Position numbers and translations under genes: made by a program. A stretch of DNA of 64,000 nt, taken from positions 1 to 64,000 of the forward strand of contig BMVA01000028.1 in NCBI GenBank assembly GCA_014650475.1, in the 5' to 3' direction. The notes under the pieces are model-generated. The model made no database searches. It was not told the origin of the DNA and saw nothing but the letters and a program-made list of their open reading frames with translations. The stretch comes from Streptomyces albogriseolus. GTDB lineage: Bacteria; Actinomycetota; Actinomycetes; Streptomycetales; Streptomycetaceae. This document shows positions 1-8,234 of this stretch, one piece after another (positions within the stretch are counted from its first letter, which is position 1; each line of letters starts with the position of its first letter).

Positions 1-1257
1 GCCGAGGGGGCGCGGGGCGCCGCGGCCCGCGCGGGGGCGGGCGGGTCCGGGGCGCCGGCGTACCCGGCCGGCGGCGGGAGCGGGGACGAGGACCTGCGGT
101 CGCGGCTGGCCCGCTGGACACTGGCGGAGGCCGAGATGCTCGGCGTCACCGGACGCGGCGCGCTCTCCTCGCACGGGCGGGCGCTGATCGGCGCGCCGCC
201 CGCGCCCCGCCACACGGCCGCGGACACCGAGCCGACGGGGCCGGGCGACAAGCTGCCCGTGCACCACCGGCAGGTGCCGCCGCCGCCCGCCCTCTCCCCC
301 GCCGAGCAGGCGACCGCCGCCGCGGCCGCCGCCCGGCTGCTCGAACCCCTGCTGCCCGAGCCGCTGGACCATGTGCTGCTCCAGGCCGACCTGACGGCGG
401 TCGCGCCCGGCCCGCTGGAGCGGCCGCTCGCCGACATGCTGGGCGTGCTGGCGGACGTGGAGTCGAAGGGCGGGGCGACCGTCTACCGGTTCACGCCCGG
501 CTCGGTACGGCGCGCCCTGGACGCCGGGCAGTCCGCCGCCGACCTGCACGCCTTCCTCGCCGCGCACTCCCGTACGCCGGTGCCGCAGCCCCTGACGTAC
601 CTGATCGACGACGTGGCCCGCCGGCACGGGCATCTGCGGGTGGGCGCCGCGTCGTCCTACGTGCGCTGCGACGACGACGCGGTGCTGAACGAGATCCTCG
701 CCGACAAGCGCGCCGCCGGGCTGGGCCTGCGCCGGCTCGCCCCGACGGTGCTGGCCGCGCGGACCGACCCCACGTCCCTGCTGGAGGGGCTGCGCGCGAT
801 GGGGTTCGCGCCGGCCGCCGAGTCCGCGGAGGGCGACGTGCTGATCGCCCGCGCGGACGCGTACCGCACGCCCCCGCGCACGCCCCCCGAGCCGGTGCCG
901 GACGGGCCGCCCGTCCCGGACGACACGCTGCTCGCGGCCGCGATCCGCGCCGTCCGCGCGGGCGACCTCGCCTCCACCGCACCCCGCAAGCCGGTCGGCG
1001 GCGAGGCGGCGGGCACGGCGCCGGGCGAACTGCCCCGCACCACCGCCGCCGACACCCTGGCCGCCCTCCAGGCCGCCGTCCTCACCAACGACACCCTGTG
1101 GATCGGCTACGTCAACGCCGAGGGCGCCGCCAGCCAGCGCGTCATCGACCCGATCCGGGTCGAGGGCGGGTTTGTGACGGCCTACGATCACACTGCCGAC
1201 GAGGTGCGGACGTATCCGCTGCATCGGATCACGGGGGTCGCGGAACTGGCGGACTGA
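1..1257 (+). CDS. XPB-associated helicase C-terminal/WYL-like protein (5' truncated by window)
   Basis: The reading frame is open from the first base, so the N-terminus lies outside the window; 418 codons remain before a TGA stop. The visible part carries the domain known from actinobacterial 'helicase C-terminal domain-containing' proteins (Helicase_C_3/Ssl2-like), which sit next to the XPB helicase and share its N-terminal accessory fold (compare RYPVP-HALLVDI in the helicase with RTPVP-QPLTYLIDD here). The last ~65 residues (DTLWIGYVNAEG ... TYPLHRITGV) look like a WYL-type module. No Walker motifs are visible in this part. It precedes the XPB gene by about 110 bp on the same strand and probably acts with it in DNA repair or transcription-linked processes. 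The family role is inferred. Confidence 0.8.
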   Translation, partial: AEGARGAAARAGAGGSGAPAYPAGGGSGDEDLRSRLARWTLAEAEMLGVTGRGALSSHGRALIGAPPAPRHTAADTEPTGPGDKLPVHHRQVPPPPALSPAEQATAAAAAARLLEPLLPEPLDHVLLQADLTAVAPGPLERPLADMLGVLADVESKGGATVYRFTPGSVRRALDAGQSAADLHAFLAAHSRTPVPQPLTYLIDDVARRHGHLRVGAASSYVRCDDDAVLNEILADKRAAGLGLRRLAPTVLAARTDPTSLLEGLRAMGFAPAAESAEGDVLIARADAYRTPPRTPPEPVPDGPPVPDDTLLAAAIRAVRAGDLASTAPRKPVGGEAAGTAPGELPRTTAADTLAALQAAVLTNDTLWIGYVNAEGAASQRVIDPIRVEGGFVTAYDHTADEVRTYPLHRITGVAELAD

Positions 1258-1365
1258 TCCGCCGGGTGCGTACGTGCGGGGAGACGGCGTGGAATGCGAT
1301 CAGGCAAACTGGACGTTTGGCCGTGCAGTGCCCGTGCCGAGCCCGTCGCAGAAAGGCAGCCGCGC

Positions 1366-3009
1366 GTGAATGGTCCGCTCATCGTCCAGTCCGACAAGAC
1401 CCTGCTCCTCGAGGTCGACCACGAGCAGGCCGACGACTGCCGTCGCGTCATCGCGCCGTTCGCCGAACTGGAGCGGGCACCCGAGCACATCCACACCTAC
1501 CGGGTGACCCCGCTCGGCCTGTGGAACGCGCGCGCCGCCGGGCACGACGCCGAGCAGGTCGTCGACGCGCTGGTGCAGTACAGCCGCTACCCGGTGCCGC
1601 ACGCGCTGCTCGTCGACATCGCCGAGACCATGGACCGCTACGGCCGGCTCAGCCTGGTCAAGCACCCGGCGCACGGCCTCGTCCTCACCACCACCGACCG
1701 CCCGGTCCTGGAGGAGGTGCTGCGCTCCAAGCGCGTCGCCCCCCTCGTCGGCGCCCGTATCGACCCGGACACGGTCCAGGTCCACCCCTCCGAACGCGGC
1801 CAGATCAAGCAGACCCTGCTGAAGCTGGGCTGGCCCGCCGAGGACCTCGCCGGGTACGTCGACGGCGAGGCGCACCCGATCGAGCTGGACGAGGACGGCT
1901 GGGCGCTGCGCCCGTACCAGAAGCAGGCCGTGGAGAACTTCTGGCACGGCGGCTCCGGCGTGGTCGTCCTCCCCTGCGGCGCCGGCAAGACGCTGGTCGG
2001 CGCGGGCGCGATGGCGCAGGCGAAGTCGACGACGCTGATCCTCGTCACCAACACCGTCTCGGCCCGCCAGTGGAAGCACGAGCTGGTGCGGCGGACGTCG
2101 CTCACCGAGGACGAGATCGGCGAGTACAGCGGCACGAAGAAGGAGATCCGCCCTGTCACCATCGCCACCTACCAGGTGCTGACGACGAAGCGGAAGGGCA
2201 TCTACCCCCACCTGGAGCTGTTCGACTCCCGCGACTGGGGCCTGATCCTCTACGACGAGGTGCACCTGCTGCCCGCGCCCGTCTTCAAGTTCACCGCCGA
2301 CCTCCAGGCCCGGCGCCGGCTCGGCCTGACGGCGACCCTGGTACGCGAGGACGGCCGTGAGTCGGACGTCTTCTCGCTCATCGGCCCGAAGCGGTTCGAC
2401 GCCCCGTGGAAGGAGATCGAGGCGCAGGGCTACATCGCGCCCGCCGACTGCGTCGAGGTCCGCGTCAACCTCACCGACTCCGAGCGGCTGGCGTACGCGA
2501 CGGCCGAGCAGGAGGAGAAGTACCGCTTCTGCTCGACGACCGCCACCAAGCAGCGGGTCACGGAGGCGATCGTCCGCCGCTTCGCGGGCCAGCAGATCCT
2601 CGTCATCGGCCAGTACATCGACCAGCTCGACGAGCTCGGCGAGCACCTGGACGCCCCGGTCATCAAGGGCGAGACGTCCAACGCCCAGCGGGAGAAGCTG
2701 TTCGAGGCGTTCCGGCAGGGCGAGCTGAGCGTGCTGGTGGTGTCGAAGGTCGCGAACTTCTCCATCGACCTGCCGGAGGCGACGGTCGCCATCCAGGTGT
2801 CCGGCACCTTCGGCTCCCGCCAGGAGGAGGCGCAGCGTCTGGGCCGTGTGCTGCGGCCGAAGGCGGACGGCCACCAGGCGCACTTCTACTCCGTGGTCGC
2901 CCGCGACACCATCGACCAGGACTTCGCGGCGCACCGCCAGCGGTTCCTGGCCGAGCAGGGCTACGCCTACCGGATCGTCGACGCGGACGAGCTGCTCGCG
3001 GGGAGCTGA
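1366..3009 (+). CDS. DNA repair helicase XPB (superfamily 2)
   Basis: 547-residue ATP-dependent 3'-5' DNA helicase of the archaeal/actinobacterial XPB family (nucleotide-excision-repair or transcription-coupled roles are proposed for the family). The N-terminal ~170 residues are the XPB damage-recognition-like region. The motor follows: RPYQ at ~182, Walker A PCGAGKT at 203-209, DEVH box at 297-300, TATLVRED at ~322-329 (the RED motif typical of XPB), and motif VI QEEAQRLGRVLRP near the C-terminus. I chose the GTG start at 1366 because a purine-rich AGAAAGG lies just upstream and the protein then begins at the conserved N-terminus; the frame stays open further 5'. It follows the paralogous accessory gene, suggesting co-expression. 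Confidence 0.93.
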   Translation: MNGPLIVQSDKTLLLEVDHEQADDCRRVIAPFAELERAPEHIHTYRVTPLGLWNARAAGHDAEQVVDALVQYSRYPVPHALLVDIAETMDRYGRLSLVKHPAHGLVLTTTDRPVLEEVLRSKRVAPLVGARIDPDTVQVHPSERGQIKQTLLKLGWPAEDLAGYVDGEAHPIELDEDGWALRPYQKQAVENFWHGGSGVVVLPCGAGKTLVGAGAMAQAKSTTLILVTNTVSARQWKHELVRRTSLTEDEIGEYSGTKKEIRPVTIATYQVLTTKRKGIYPHLELFDSRDWGLILYDEVHLLPAPVFKFTADLQARRRLGLTATLVREDGRESDVFSLIGPKRFDAPWKEIEAQGYIAPADCVEVRVNLTDSERLAYATAEQEEKYRFCSTTATKQRVTEAIVRRFAGQQILVIGQYIDQLDELGEHLDAPVIKGETSNAQREKLFEAFRQGELSVLVVSKVANFSIDLPEATVAIQVSGTFGSRQEEAQRLGRVLRPKADGHQAHFYSVVARDTIDQDFAAHRQRFLAEQGYAYRIVDADELLAGS

Positions 3010-3028
3010 GGGCCTTTCTGCGCGGTCG

Positions 3029-3388
3029 TCACCCTTCGGGCAGGTTGAACACCAGCGCGATCACGGCCAGCCAGGGCAGCAGCGACAGCCCCGCCAGCCA
3101 GACGCGCGGCACCGCCCAGCGACGGGTCCGGGGCAGCAGCCACGCGGCGGCACAGGCGGCCACCCCGAGCAGCCCGCCGAGGAACAGGGTGCCGTGGATG
3201 ACGTCCAGGGCGGTCGTCAGCGCCGGCGAGCAGTCGTCGGGGCCGCAGCTGTCCGTCGCCATGACGGACAGCGCCCCGAACAGCAGCGCGAGCGGGGCGA
3301 GCATCACGCCGAGCACGGTGGCGATCGCCGGCGCCACGTACGCGCGGGGGTCCCGCCCGGTCCGGGGCGGCGAGCTGTTCCGGTTCAT
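3029..3388 (-). CDS. small integral membrane protein
   Basis: 119-residue protein of unknown function. After a short polar N-terminus (MNRNSSPPRTGRDPR) come three to four hydrophobic helices (around residues 16-40, 55-80 and 95-115), with a Cys-containing loop (CGPDDC) between the first two, so an extracytoplasmic disulfide is possible. The start is the ATG at 3388, which gives a normal membrane-protein N-terminus; an in-frame start 12 codons upstream is possible. It is convergent with the XPB gene. I do not recognise the family. Confidence 0.7.
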   Translation of the reverse strand: MNRNSSPPRTGRDPRAYVAPAIATVLGVMLAPLALLFGALSVMATDSCGPDDCSPALTTALDVIHGTLFLGGLLGVAACAAAWLLPRTRRWAVPRVWLAGLSLLPWLAVIALVFNLPEG

Positions 3389-3460
3389 ACGGCCAGTGAA
3401 GCGGCCCCGGTGCGACGGGCGCACCGGGGCCGCTACTCACCTGGGCGGGTGTACGGATAC

Positions 3461-4255
3461 TCACTTCGGGTCGCGGGCGAACGAGGCCGTCGACCAGACG
3501 TAGCCGAGTACCACGAGCGCCACGCACCAGGCCACGGCCAGCCACCCGTTGTGCCCGATCCCGCTGCCGAGCAGCAGCCCGCGCAGGGTCTCGATGGCCG
3601 GCGTGAAGGGCTGGTACTCGGCGACGGGCCGGAACCACCCCGGCATCCCGTCCACCGGGACGAACGCGCTGGACAGCAGGGGCAGCAGGATCAGCGGGGT
3701 CGCGTTGTTGCTGGCGGCCTCCGCGTTGGGGGCGCCGAGCCCCATGCCGACCGCGATCCAGGTGAGCGCCGTGGCGAACAGCACCAGCAGGCCGAAGGCG
3801 GCCAGCCACTCCAGTGCCGTGGCGTCCGTCGAGCGGAAGCCGATCGCCACGGCGACCGCGCCCACGACGACCACGCTGAGGACGGCCTTCAGCACGCTGC
3901 CGACCACGTGTCCGACGAGCACCGAGCCGCGGTGGATGGCCATCGTGCGGAAGCGGGCCACGATCCCCTCGGTCATGTCCATCGACACGGACACGGCGGT
4001 GCCGATGGCGGTGGAGCCGACGGTCATCAGCAGCAGCCCGGGCACCAGGTAGGCGACGTAGGCGGACCGGCCGCCGCCGCCCAGCCCCGCGCTCATCACG
4101 TCGCCGAAGACGTACACGAAGAGCAGGAGCAGCATGACCGGCGTGAGCAGCAGGTTGAGGGTGAGGGACGGGTAGCGCCGGGCGTGCAGCAGGTTGCGGC
4201 GCACCATGGTGGACGAGTCGCGCAGGGCGAGGGAGAAGGTCTGCGGGGCACTCAT
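3461..4255 (-). CDS. ABC-2 type transporter permease (DrrB-like)
   Basis: 264-residue permease with six predicted membrane helices (for example LNLLLTPVMLLLLFVYVFG and LEWLAAFGLLVLFATALTWIAVG) and the conserved ABC-2/DrrB region (GMTEGIVARFRTMAI-like, seen here as DMTEGIVARFRTM). It forms the membrane half of an exporter with the ATPase encoded immediately upstream; start and stop overlap by 4 bp (ATGA, 4252-4255), so the two are translationally coupled. DrrAB-type systems export drugs, lipids or antibiotics; the substrate cannot be read from sequence. Confidence 0.92.
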   Translation of the reverse strand: MSAPQTFSLALRDSSTMVRRNLLHARRYPSLTLNLLLTPVMLLLLFVYVFGDVMSAGLGGGGRSAYVAYLVPGLLLMTVGSTAIGTAVSVSMDMTEGIVARFRTMAIHRGSVLVGHVVGSVLKAVLSVVVVGAVAVAIGFRSTDATALEWLAAFGLLVLFATALTWIAVGMGLGAPNAEAASNNATPLILLPLLSSAFVPVDGMPGWFRPVAEYQPFTPAIETLRGLLLGSGIGHNGWLAVAWCVALVVLGYVWSTASFARDPK

Positions 4256-5220
4256 CGGACGGTCTCCTTCGAGGGGGCGGTCGACGGGGCGGGGATGCCG
4301 GCGCCTTCGGTCAGGGCGAAGAAGACGTCGTCGAGGTCGGGGGTGTGCACGGTCAGCTCGTCCGCCTCCACACCGGCGGAGTCGAGCCGGTCCAGCACGG
4401 CGCGCAGTTCGCGCTGGCTGCCGCCGCTGGGGATGGACAGGGTCAGCGCCGCGTCGTCCGGGGCGGCCCCGCACAGGACGGCGGCGGCCGACCGGTAGCC
4501 GGCCGGGTCGGTGAAGCGGAGCCGTACATGCCCGCCGGGGACGATCCGCTTCAGCTCCTCCGCGGTGCCTTCGGCGGCGATCCGGCCGTCGTGCAGCACG
4601 GCGATGCGGTGCGCGAGCTGGTCGGCCTCCTCCAGGTACTGGGTGGTGAGGAAGACGGTCACCCCGCCGTCGACCAGCTCGCGGATGATGCCCCACATGG
4701 TGTGACGGGAGCGGGGGTCGAGCCCGGTGGTCGGCTCGTCCAGGAAGATGATCCGCGGACCTCCGACCAGGGTCATGGCGATGTCGAGCCGGCGCTTCAT
4801 GCCGCCCGAGTACGTGGACGCGGGCTTCTTCGCCGCGTCCGCGAGGTCGAACCGCTCCAGCAGCTCGGCGGCGACCCGCCGGCCCTCCTGGCGGGACAGG
4901 TGGTGCAGGTCCGCCATCAGCAGCATGTTCTCCTCGCCGGTGATCAGGCCGTCGACGGCGGAGAACTGGCCGGTGACGCCGATCGCGGCCCGCACGGCCT
5001 GCGGGTCGGCGGCGAGGTCGTGCCCGCCGACCCGCAGGTCGCCCGCGTCCGCGCCGACGAGCGTGGAGAGGATCTTGACGACCGTGGTCTTGCCCGCGCC
5101 GTTCGGCCCGAGCAGGGAGAAGATCGTGCCGTCCTCGACGGCGAGGTCGACGCCGTCGAGGACGGTCTTGTCGCCGTACGCCTTGCGCAGCCCGTTCGCC
5201 GCGATGGCCAAGCCGGTCAT
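4252..5220 (-). CDS. ABC transporter ATP-binding protein (DrrA-like)
   Basis: 322-residue ATPase of the daunorubicin-resistance (DrrA) type. Walker A GPNGAGKTT at ~40, Q-loop in GVTGQFSAVD, signature YSGGMKRRLDIA, Walker B IIFLDEPTTGLD, and an H-loop replaced by Gln (FLTTQYLEEAD), which is common in this subfamily (TTQYL). The C-terminal ~90 residues match the DUF4162 extension of DrrA-like proteins. ATG start at 5220 with GGAGACACCC upstream. It overlaps the permease by 4 bp and follows the DUF4097 gene with a 28-bp gap, so the three genes form one operon, probably controlled by the divergent MarR-like regulator. Confidence 0.95.
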   Translation of the reverse strand: MTGLAIAANGLRKAYGDKTVLDGVDLAVEDGTIFSLLGPNGAGKTTVVKILSTLVGADAGDLRVGGHDLAADPQAVRAAIGVTGQFSAVDGLITGEENMLLMADLHHLSRQEGRRVAAELLERFDLADAAKKPASTYSGGMKRRLDIAMTLVGGPRIIFLDEPTTGLDPRSRHTMWGIIRELVDGGVTVFLTTQYLEEADQLAHRIAVLHDGRIAAEGTAEELKRIVPGGHVRLRFTDPAGYRSAAAVLCGAAPDDAALTLSIPSGGSQRELRAVLDRLDSAGVEADELTVHTPDLDDVFFALTEGAGIPAPSTAPSKETVR

Positions 5221-5248
5221 GGGTGTCTCCTTCTGAGGCGGTGGGCGG

Positions 5249-5917
5249 TCACAGGCTGCGGGCGGTGATGTCGCCGTAGGCGGTGGTCGCGTGGACGGTG
5301 AGGCCGGCGGCGGCGCCGTCGGTGTTCCTGAGCGTGTTGTGGACCCGGCCGTATCCGGTGCCGGCGTCCAGGGAGGCGGAGACCCCGCGGGCGGCGCCGA
5401 CGGCGATGTCGCCGTGCTCGGTGCGCAGGGTGACCCTGCCGCGCAGGGCTTCGGTGACGCGGATGTCGCCCTTCTGGGTGCTGATCTCGGCGGGGCCGCC
5501 CAGGCGGCCGACCGAGACGTCGCCGGCGAGGACGGTGAGGCGGGCGCTCGCGGCCTCGTCGAGCTCGACCGTGCCCTGCGCGCCCTCGATGACGACGTCG
5601 CCGAGCCGGCCTTCGCCCCGCAGCTCCGCGCCGGCGGCCTTCGCCTCGACGCGGGAGCCGGCGGGCAGCCGGACGGTGATGTCGACGGATCCGGACGGGC
5701 CGAGAAGCTGGTTCTTCCCCTGCGGGCCGTCGATCCTGAGGACTCCACCGTCGTACGCGACCCGGGTCTGCTCCGCCGCCTTCGTGTCGCGGCTCTTCGC
5801 GGTGTCGGCGGGGAGGACCTCGACCACGGTGTCGGTCCGGTCCGCGGCGACGAACCGGATGCGGCCGGCGGCGACGTCGAGGGCGACGGAGATGGGGGCG
5901 GGGGTGTCGAAATGCAT
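5249..5917 (-). CDS. DUF4097 family beta-helix protein
   Basis: 222-residue protein made almost wholly of short repeated beta strands (VVIEGAQGTVELDEA, LTVLAGDVSVGRL, ISTQKGDIRVTEA, LRTEHGDIAVGAA), the pattern of the DUF4097/putative adhesin family. There is no signal peptide or membrane helix, so it is probably cytoplasmic. It is the first gene of the operon with the ABC ATPase and permease; ATG at 5917 preceded by AAGGAGCGC. DUF4097 genes often travel with regulators and ABC transporters; the molecular function is unknown. Confidence 0.88.
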   Translation of the reverse strand: MHFDTPAPISVALDVAAGRIRFVAADRTDTVVEVLPADTAKSRDTKAAEQTRVAYDGGVLRIDGPQGKNQLLGPSGSVDITVRLPAGSRVEAKAAGAELRGEGRLGDVVIEGAQGTVELDEAASARLTVLAGDVSVGRLGGPAEISTQKGDIRVTEALRGRVTLRTEHGDIAVGAARGVSASLDAGTGYGRVHNTLRNTDGAAAGLTVHATTAYGDITARSL

Positions 5918-5981
5918 CGTGCGCTCCTTCGGGGCCGTTGTTTCTGACACCGGAAACGCTACGTTGCGTTCACATCTCTGA

Positions 5982-6089
5982 CAACATACTTGTTGCACAT
6001 AGACGGTATCAGCGCAGCTCACAGCGCTTAAATCGTTGCAACGTTCTGCGATTTAACGCAACAGAGAGGTCTTGATTCGTTGCAACGAA
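5982..6089. promoter_or_regulatory. divergent operator region with several inverted repeats (MarR/GbsR-like regulator)
   Basis: The 224-bp gap between the divergent DUF4097 operon and regulator gene is AT-richer than its surroundings and holds a cluster of TTG-CAA dyads: CAACA-N4-TGTTG (5982-5995), TTAAATCG-N13-CGATTTAA (6028-6056) enclosing the perfect decamer CGTTGCAACG (6034-6043), and the perfect 14-bp palindrome TTCGTTGCAACGAA (6076-6089). The repeated CGTTGCAACG core in two places suggests the binding site of the neighbouring winged-helix regulator, controlling both directions. The dyads are seen; the factor is inferred. Confidence 0.7.
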
Positions 6090-6141
6090 AGGAAGGTGAA
6101 CGCTATGCTCGCCCCACCACGGACCACGAAGGAGACCCCCG

Positions 6142-6873
6142 TTGCCAGGAGGCAGGCTCACCCAGCAGGAGCGCCAGCAGATCGCGTCGGGGCTGGCCGA
6201 CGGGCTGGCGTACGCGGAGATCGCGCGGCGTCTGGACCGTCCCACCTCGACGGTCACGCGGGAGGTCATGCGCAACGGCGGCCCCACCGCCTACCGTCCC
6301 GAGCTGGCCCAGCGCGCGACCGAGCAGCGCGCCCACCGGCGCAGGCGAAGCGCGCGGCGGGCGAAGGCGGCGCCGGACGCGTACGGGCGTGACCCGGAGG
6401 CGGTACGGGAGTACGAGGAGACGCTCACGACGGTCTTCATCGCCTCGGGCACGCCCCGGATGATGGCCAGGGTCATGGCCTGTCTCACCCTCAGTGACTC
6501 CGGCAGCCTCACCGCCGCCGAACTGGCGGAGCGGCTCGAGGTCAGCCCGGCGTCGGTGTCGAAGGCGATCGCGTTCCTGGAGAGCCAGGACCTGGTGCGC
6601 CGGTTCCGCGAGGAGGGGGGCCGCCGGGAGCGCTACGGCTTCGACGAGGACATCTGGTACCAGTCGATGATGGCCAGCGCCCGGTCCACCGCGCAGGTCG
6701 CGGCGACCTCACGGGAGGGCGTGGACGTCATGGGGCCCGGCACGCCGGTCGCCACGCGGCTGGAGAACGCGGCGCGGTTCCTCGACTTCGTCTCCGAGAC
6801 CATGATCCGGGCGGCGGAGGAGGCACGGGACGTGCTGTTCGCGAAACCCGAGGAGAGCAAGGACGAGGGTTAG
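6142..6873 (+). CDS. GbsR/MarR-family transcriptional regulator with IS30-like N-terminal HTH
   Basis: 243 residues, TTG start with AAGGAG upstream. The N-terminus (LTQQERQQIASGLADGL, AEIARRLDRPTSTVTREV) is a helix-turn-helix of the kind found at the start of IS30-family transposases (HTH_38). It is followed by an Arg-rich linker and a MarR/GbsR winged helix (LTAAELAERLEVSPASVSKAIAFLESQDLVRR). Two DNA-binding modules in one regulator are unusual, but I have seen this architecture annotated in Streptomyces next to DUF4097/ABC cassettes. It is divergent from that operon across the CGTTGCAACG dyads, so it most likely represses it and itself. It has no transposase catalytic domain. Confidence 0.88.
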   Translation: MPGGRLTQQERQQIASGLADGLAYAEIARRLDRPTSTVTREVMRNGGPTAYRPELAQRATEQRAHRRRRSARRAKAAPDAYGRDPEAVREYEETLTTVFIASGTPRMMARVMACLTLSDSGSLTAAELAERLEVSPASVSKAIAFLESQDLVRRFREEGGRRERYGFDEDIWYQSMMASARSTAQVAATSREGVDVMGPGTPVATRLENAARFLDFVSETMIRAAEEARDVLFAKPEESKDEG

Positions 6874-7055
6874 CGGCGGCGGACGCCGGCCTCCGGGCCG
6901 TACTCGCCGAGGAGGATCACGTCGAAGGCCGCGCCGAGGAACACCTTCACGGCGCGCAGGGCGTCACCCACGCGATGCGGGTGACTGCCCTGGGCCGTGG
7001 TGGCGCCGCTCGGCCGGACCGGCGGACTGGTGGGGTGGACGGTGGCTGCGCTCAT
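6870..7055 (-). CDS. small hypothetical protein
   Basis: 61-residue product starting MSAATVHPTSPPV with a basic/amphipathic C-terminal half (DALRAVKVFLGAAFDVILLGEYGPEAGVRRR) that could sit in the membrane. Its TAA stop overlaps the TAG stop of the convergent regulator (TTAG, 6870-6873). The composition and hydrophobic segment look like a real small Streptomyces protein, but I cannot name a family, and an in-frame upstream start (7169) is also possible. Confidence 0.5.
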   Translation of the reverse strand: MSAATVHPTSPPVRPSGATTAQGSHPHRVGDALRAVKVFLGAAFDVILLGEYGPEAGVRRR

Positions 7056-7224
7056 GCGTCCATGGTTGCCCCGCGGCCCCGGTACGGGCATCGGCCCACA
7101 GGACGGGACCGCGGGGCCGCCGCGTACGCCTGCGGAACGAGCCGTCCCTCTCAGGCAGGACGGGGTCACCCCTAGGGATCATGGCGGGCGGCCCGGACTC
7201 CTCTTCTCTCCGGTCAGCTCGTCC

Positions 7225-8202
7225 CTATTTCATGTACCTGTCGAACCAGTCCAGCATCTGCGTCGGGTTCTGCTGGAAGTAGGTGTAGCCGTCCCAGCGT
7301 CGCGTCGTTCCCTCGATCCAGAACAGCTTCTTCTCGGCGACCGGGATGTTGTCGTACATGGCCTGGATGTCGTCGGGCCATGTGTACAGATCGTCGCGCA
7401 CCTGGTACAGGAACGTCGGCACATTCACGTTCTTCGCCCACGGCACCGGTGACAGTTCCGCCAGCCTGAAGCTGATGTGCAGCCTGATGAGCTCGTCCAG
7501 GTCGTCGATGTGGCGGGCGGGAATTCCGAGTCGCTCCAGCGCCCGTGACAGTGCGACGCCGGGGGACAGCGGCTGCGGAGAGACCATGCAGCGGACCCCT
7601 TCGAACGCCTCGGGACGCCTCGACATGGCGAACATGGTGGAGTTGCCCCCTACGCACCGGCTGAACAGACCGATCGTCATGTCCTTGGTGTCGGGGCGGC
7701 TGCGGACGTAGTTCAGTGAGCCGACGACGTCCCGGGACTCGAACCGCCCGACGGTGAAGACGCCACCGTTGGCCGCGCCGCTGTGACCGAAGTTGCGCAG
7801 ATCGTAGGCGAGCACGTGGTAACCGGCATCGTGCAGGATCTTGTAGTCCGGCACGAAGTTCACCTCGAAGTCGTTGCCGGTCGCGGCGCCGAGCGACTTC
7901 CAGGGCTCCAGGTGCGACGGAAGCCCGGCACGGCTGAACCAGCGCGGATGGTTCGCGATGATGATCCTGTCGGAGCCGGGGGCCGGAATGAACCAGCCTT
8001 CCAGCGGCACCCCGTCCTCGGACGGGAAGCTCACGTCCTCGTACTCCAAGCCCTGCTCGGCCGGCGTATGCAGGATCGGCGAGCGCAACGACTGGCGGAA
8101 CGAATCGGCGATGGTCCCCAGGGTCTTCGCGATCTGCTCGGGCTTCATGCCCTGAGGGACCTCGGCGGCCGCCTCCGTGGCTGTCTGCGGTGACTTCGAC
8201 AT
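7225..8202 (-). CDS. alpha/beta hydrolase-fold protein with Cys at the nucleophile position
   Basis: 325 residues, ATG at 8202 with AGGAGGAAAC upstream. The fold is clear: a lid-preceding strand (SEDGVPLEGWFIPAPG), the oxyanion region, the strand-turn LAYDLRNFGHSG, and the nucleophile elbow GLFSRCVGGNS at 179-188. In a canonical GxSxG the central residue is Ser; here Cys183 occupies it. The usual catalytic His after the last strand is not evident: the segment reads WIEGTTRRWDGY (296-305). It may use cysteine chemistry or be catalytically altered. The genes upstream suggest it once followed a short-chain dehydrogenase in an operon. Confidence 0.85.
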   Translation of the reverse strand: MSKSPQTATEAAAEVPQGMKPEQIAKTLGTIADSFRQSLRSPILHTPAEQGLEYEDVSFPSEDGVPLEGWFIPAPGSDRIIIANHPRWFSRAGLPSHLEPWKSLGAATGNDFEVNFVPDYKILHDAGYHVLAYDLRNFGHSGAANGGVFTVGRFESRDVVGSLNYVRSRPDTKDMTIGLFSRCVGGNSTMFAMSRRPEAFEGVRCMVSPQPLSPGVALSRALERLGIPARHIDDLDELIRLHISFRLAELSPVPWAKNVNVPTFLYQVRDDLYTWPDDIQAMYDNIPVAEKKLFWIEGTTRRWDGYTYFQQNPTQMLDWFDRYMK

Positions 8203-8234
8203 GTTTCCTCCTACAGGGGGGAGTTCTCGTGCTC

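Noticed and set aside
1300-2934. 544-codon open frame antisense to the XPB helicase
   Set aside because: Long antisense frames are expected at very high G+C; its product is a Val/Asp/Leu-rich string without domains and the sense strand has all helicase motifs.
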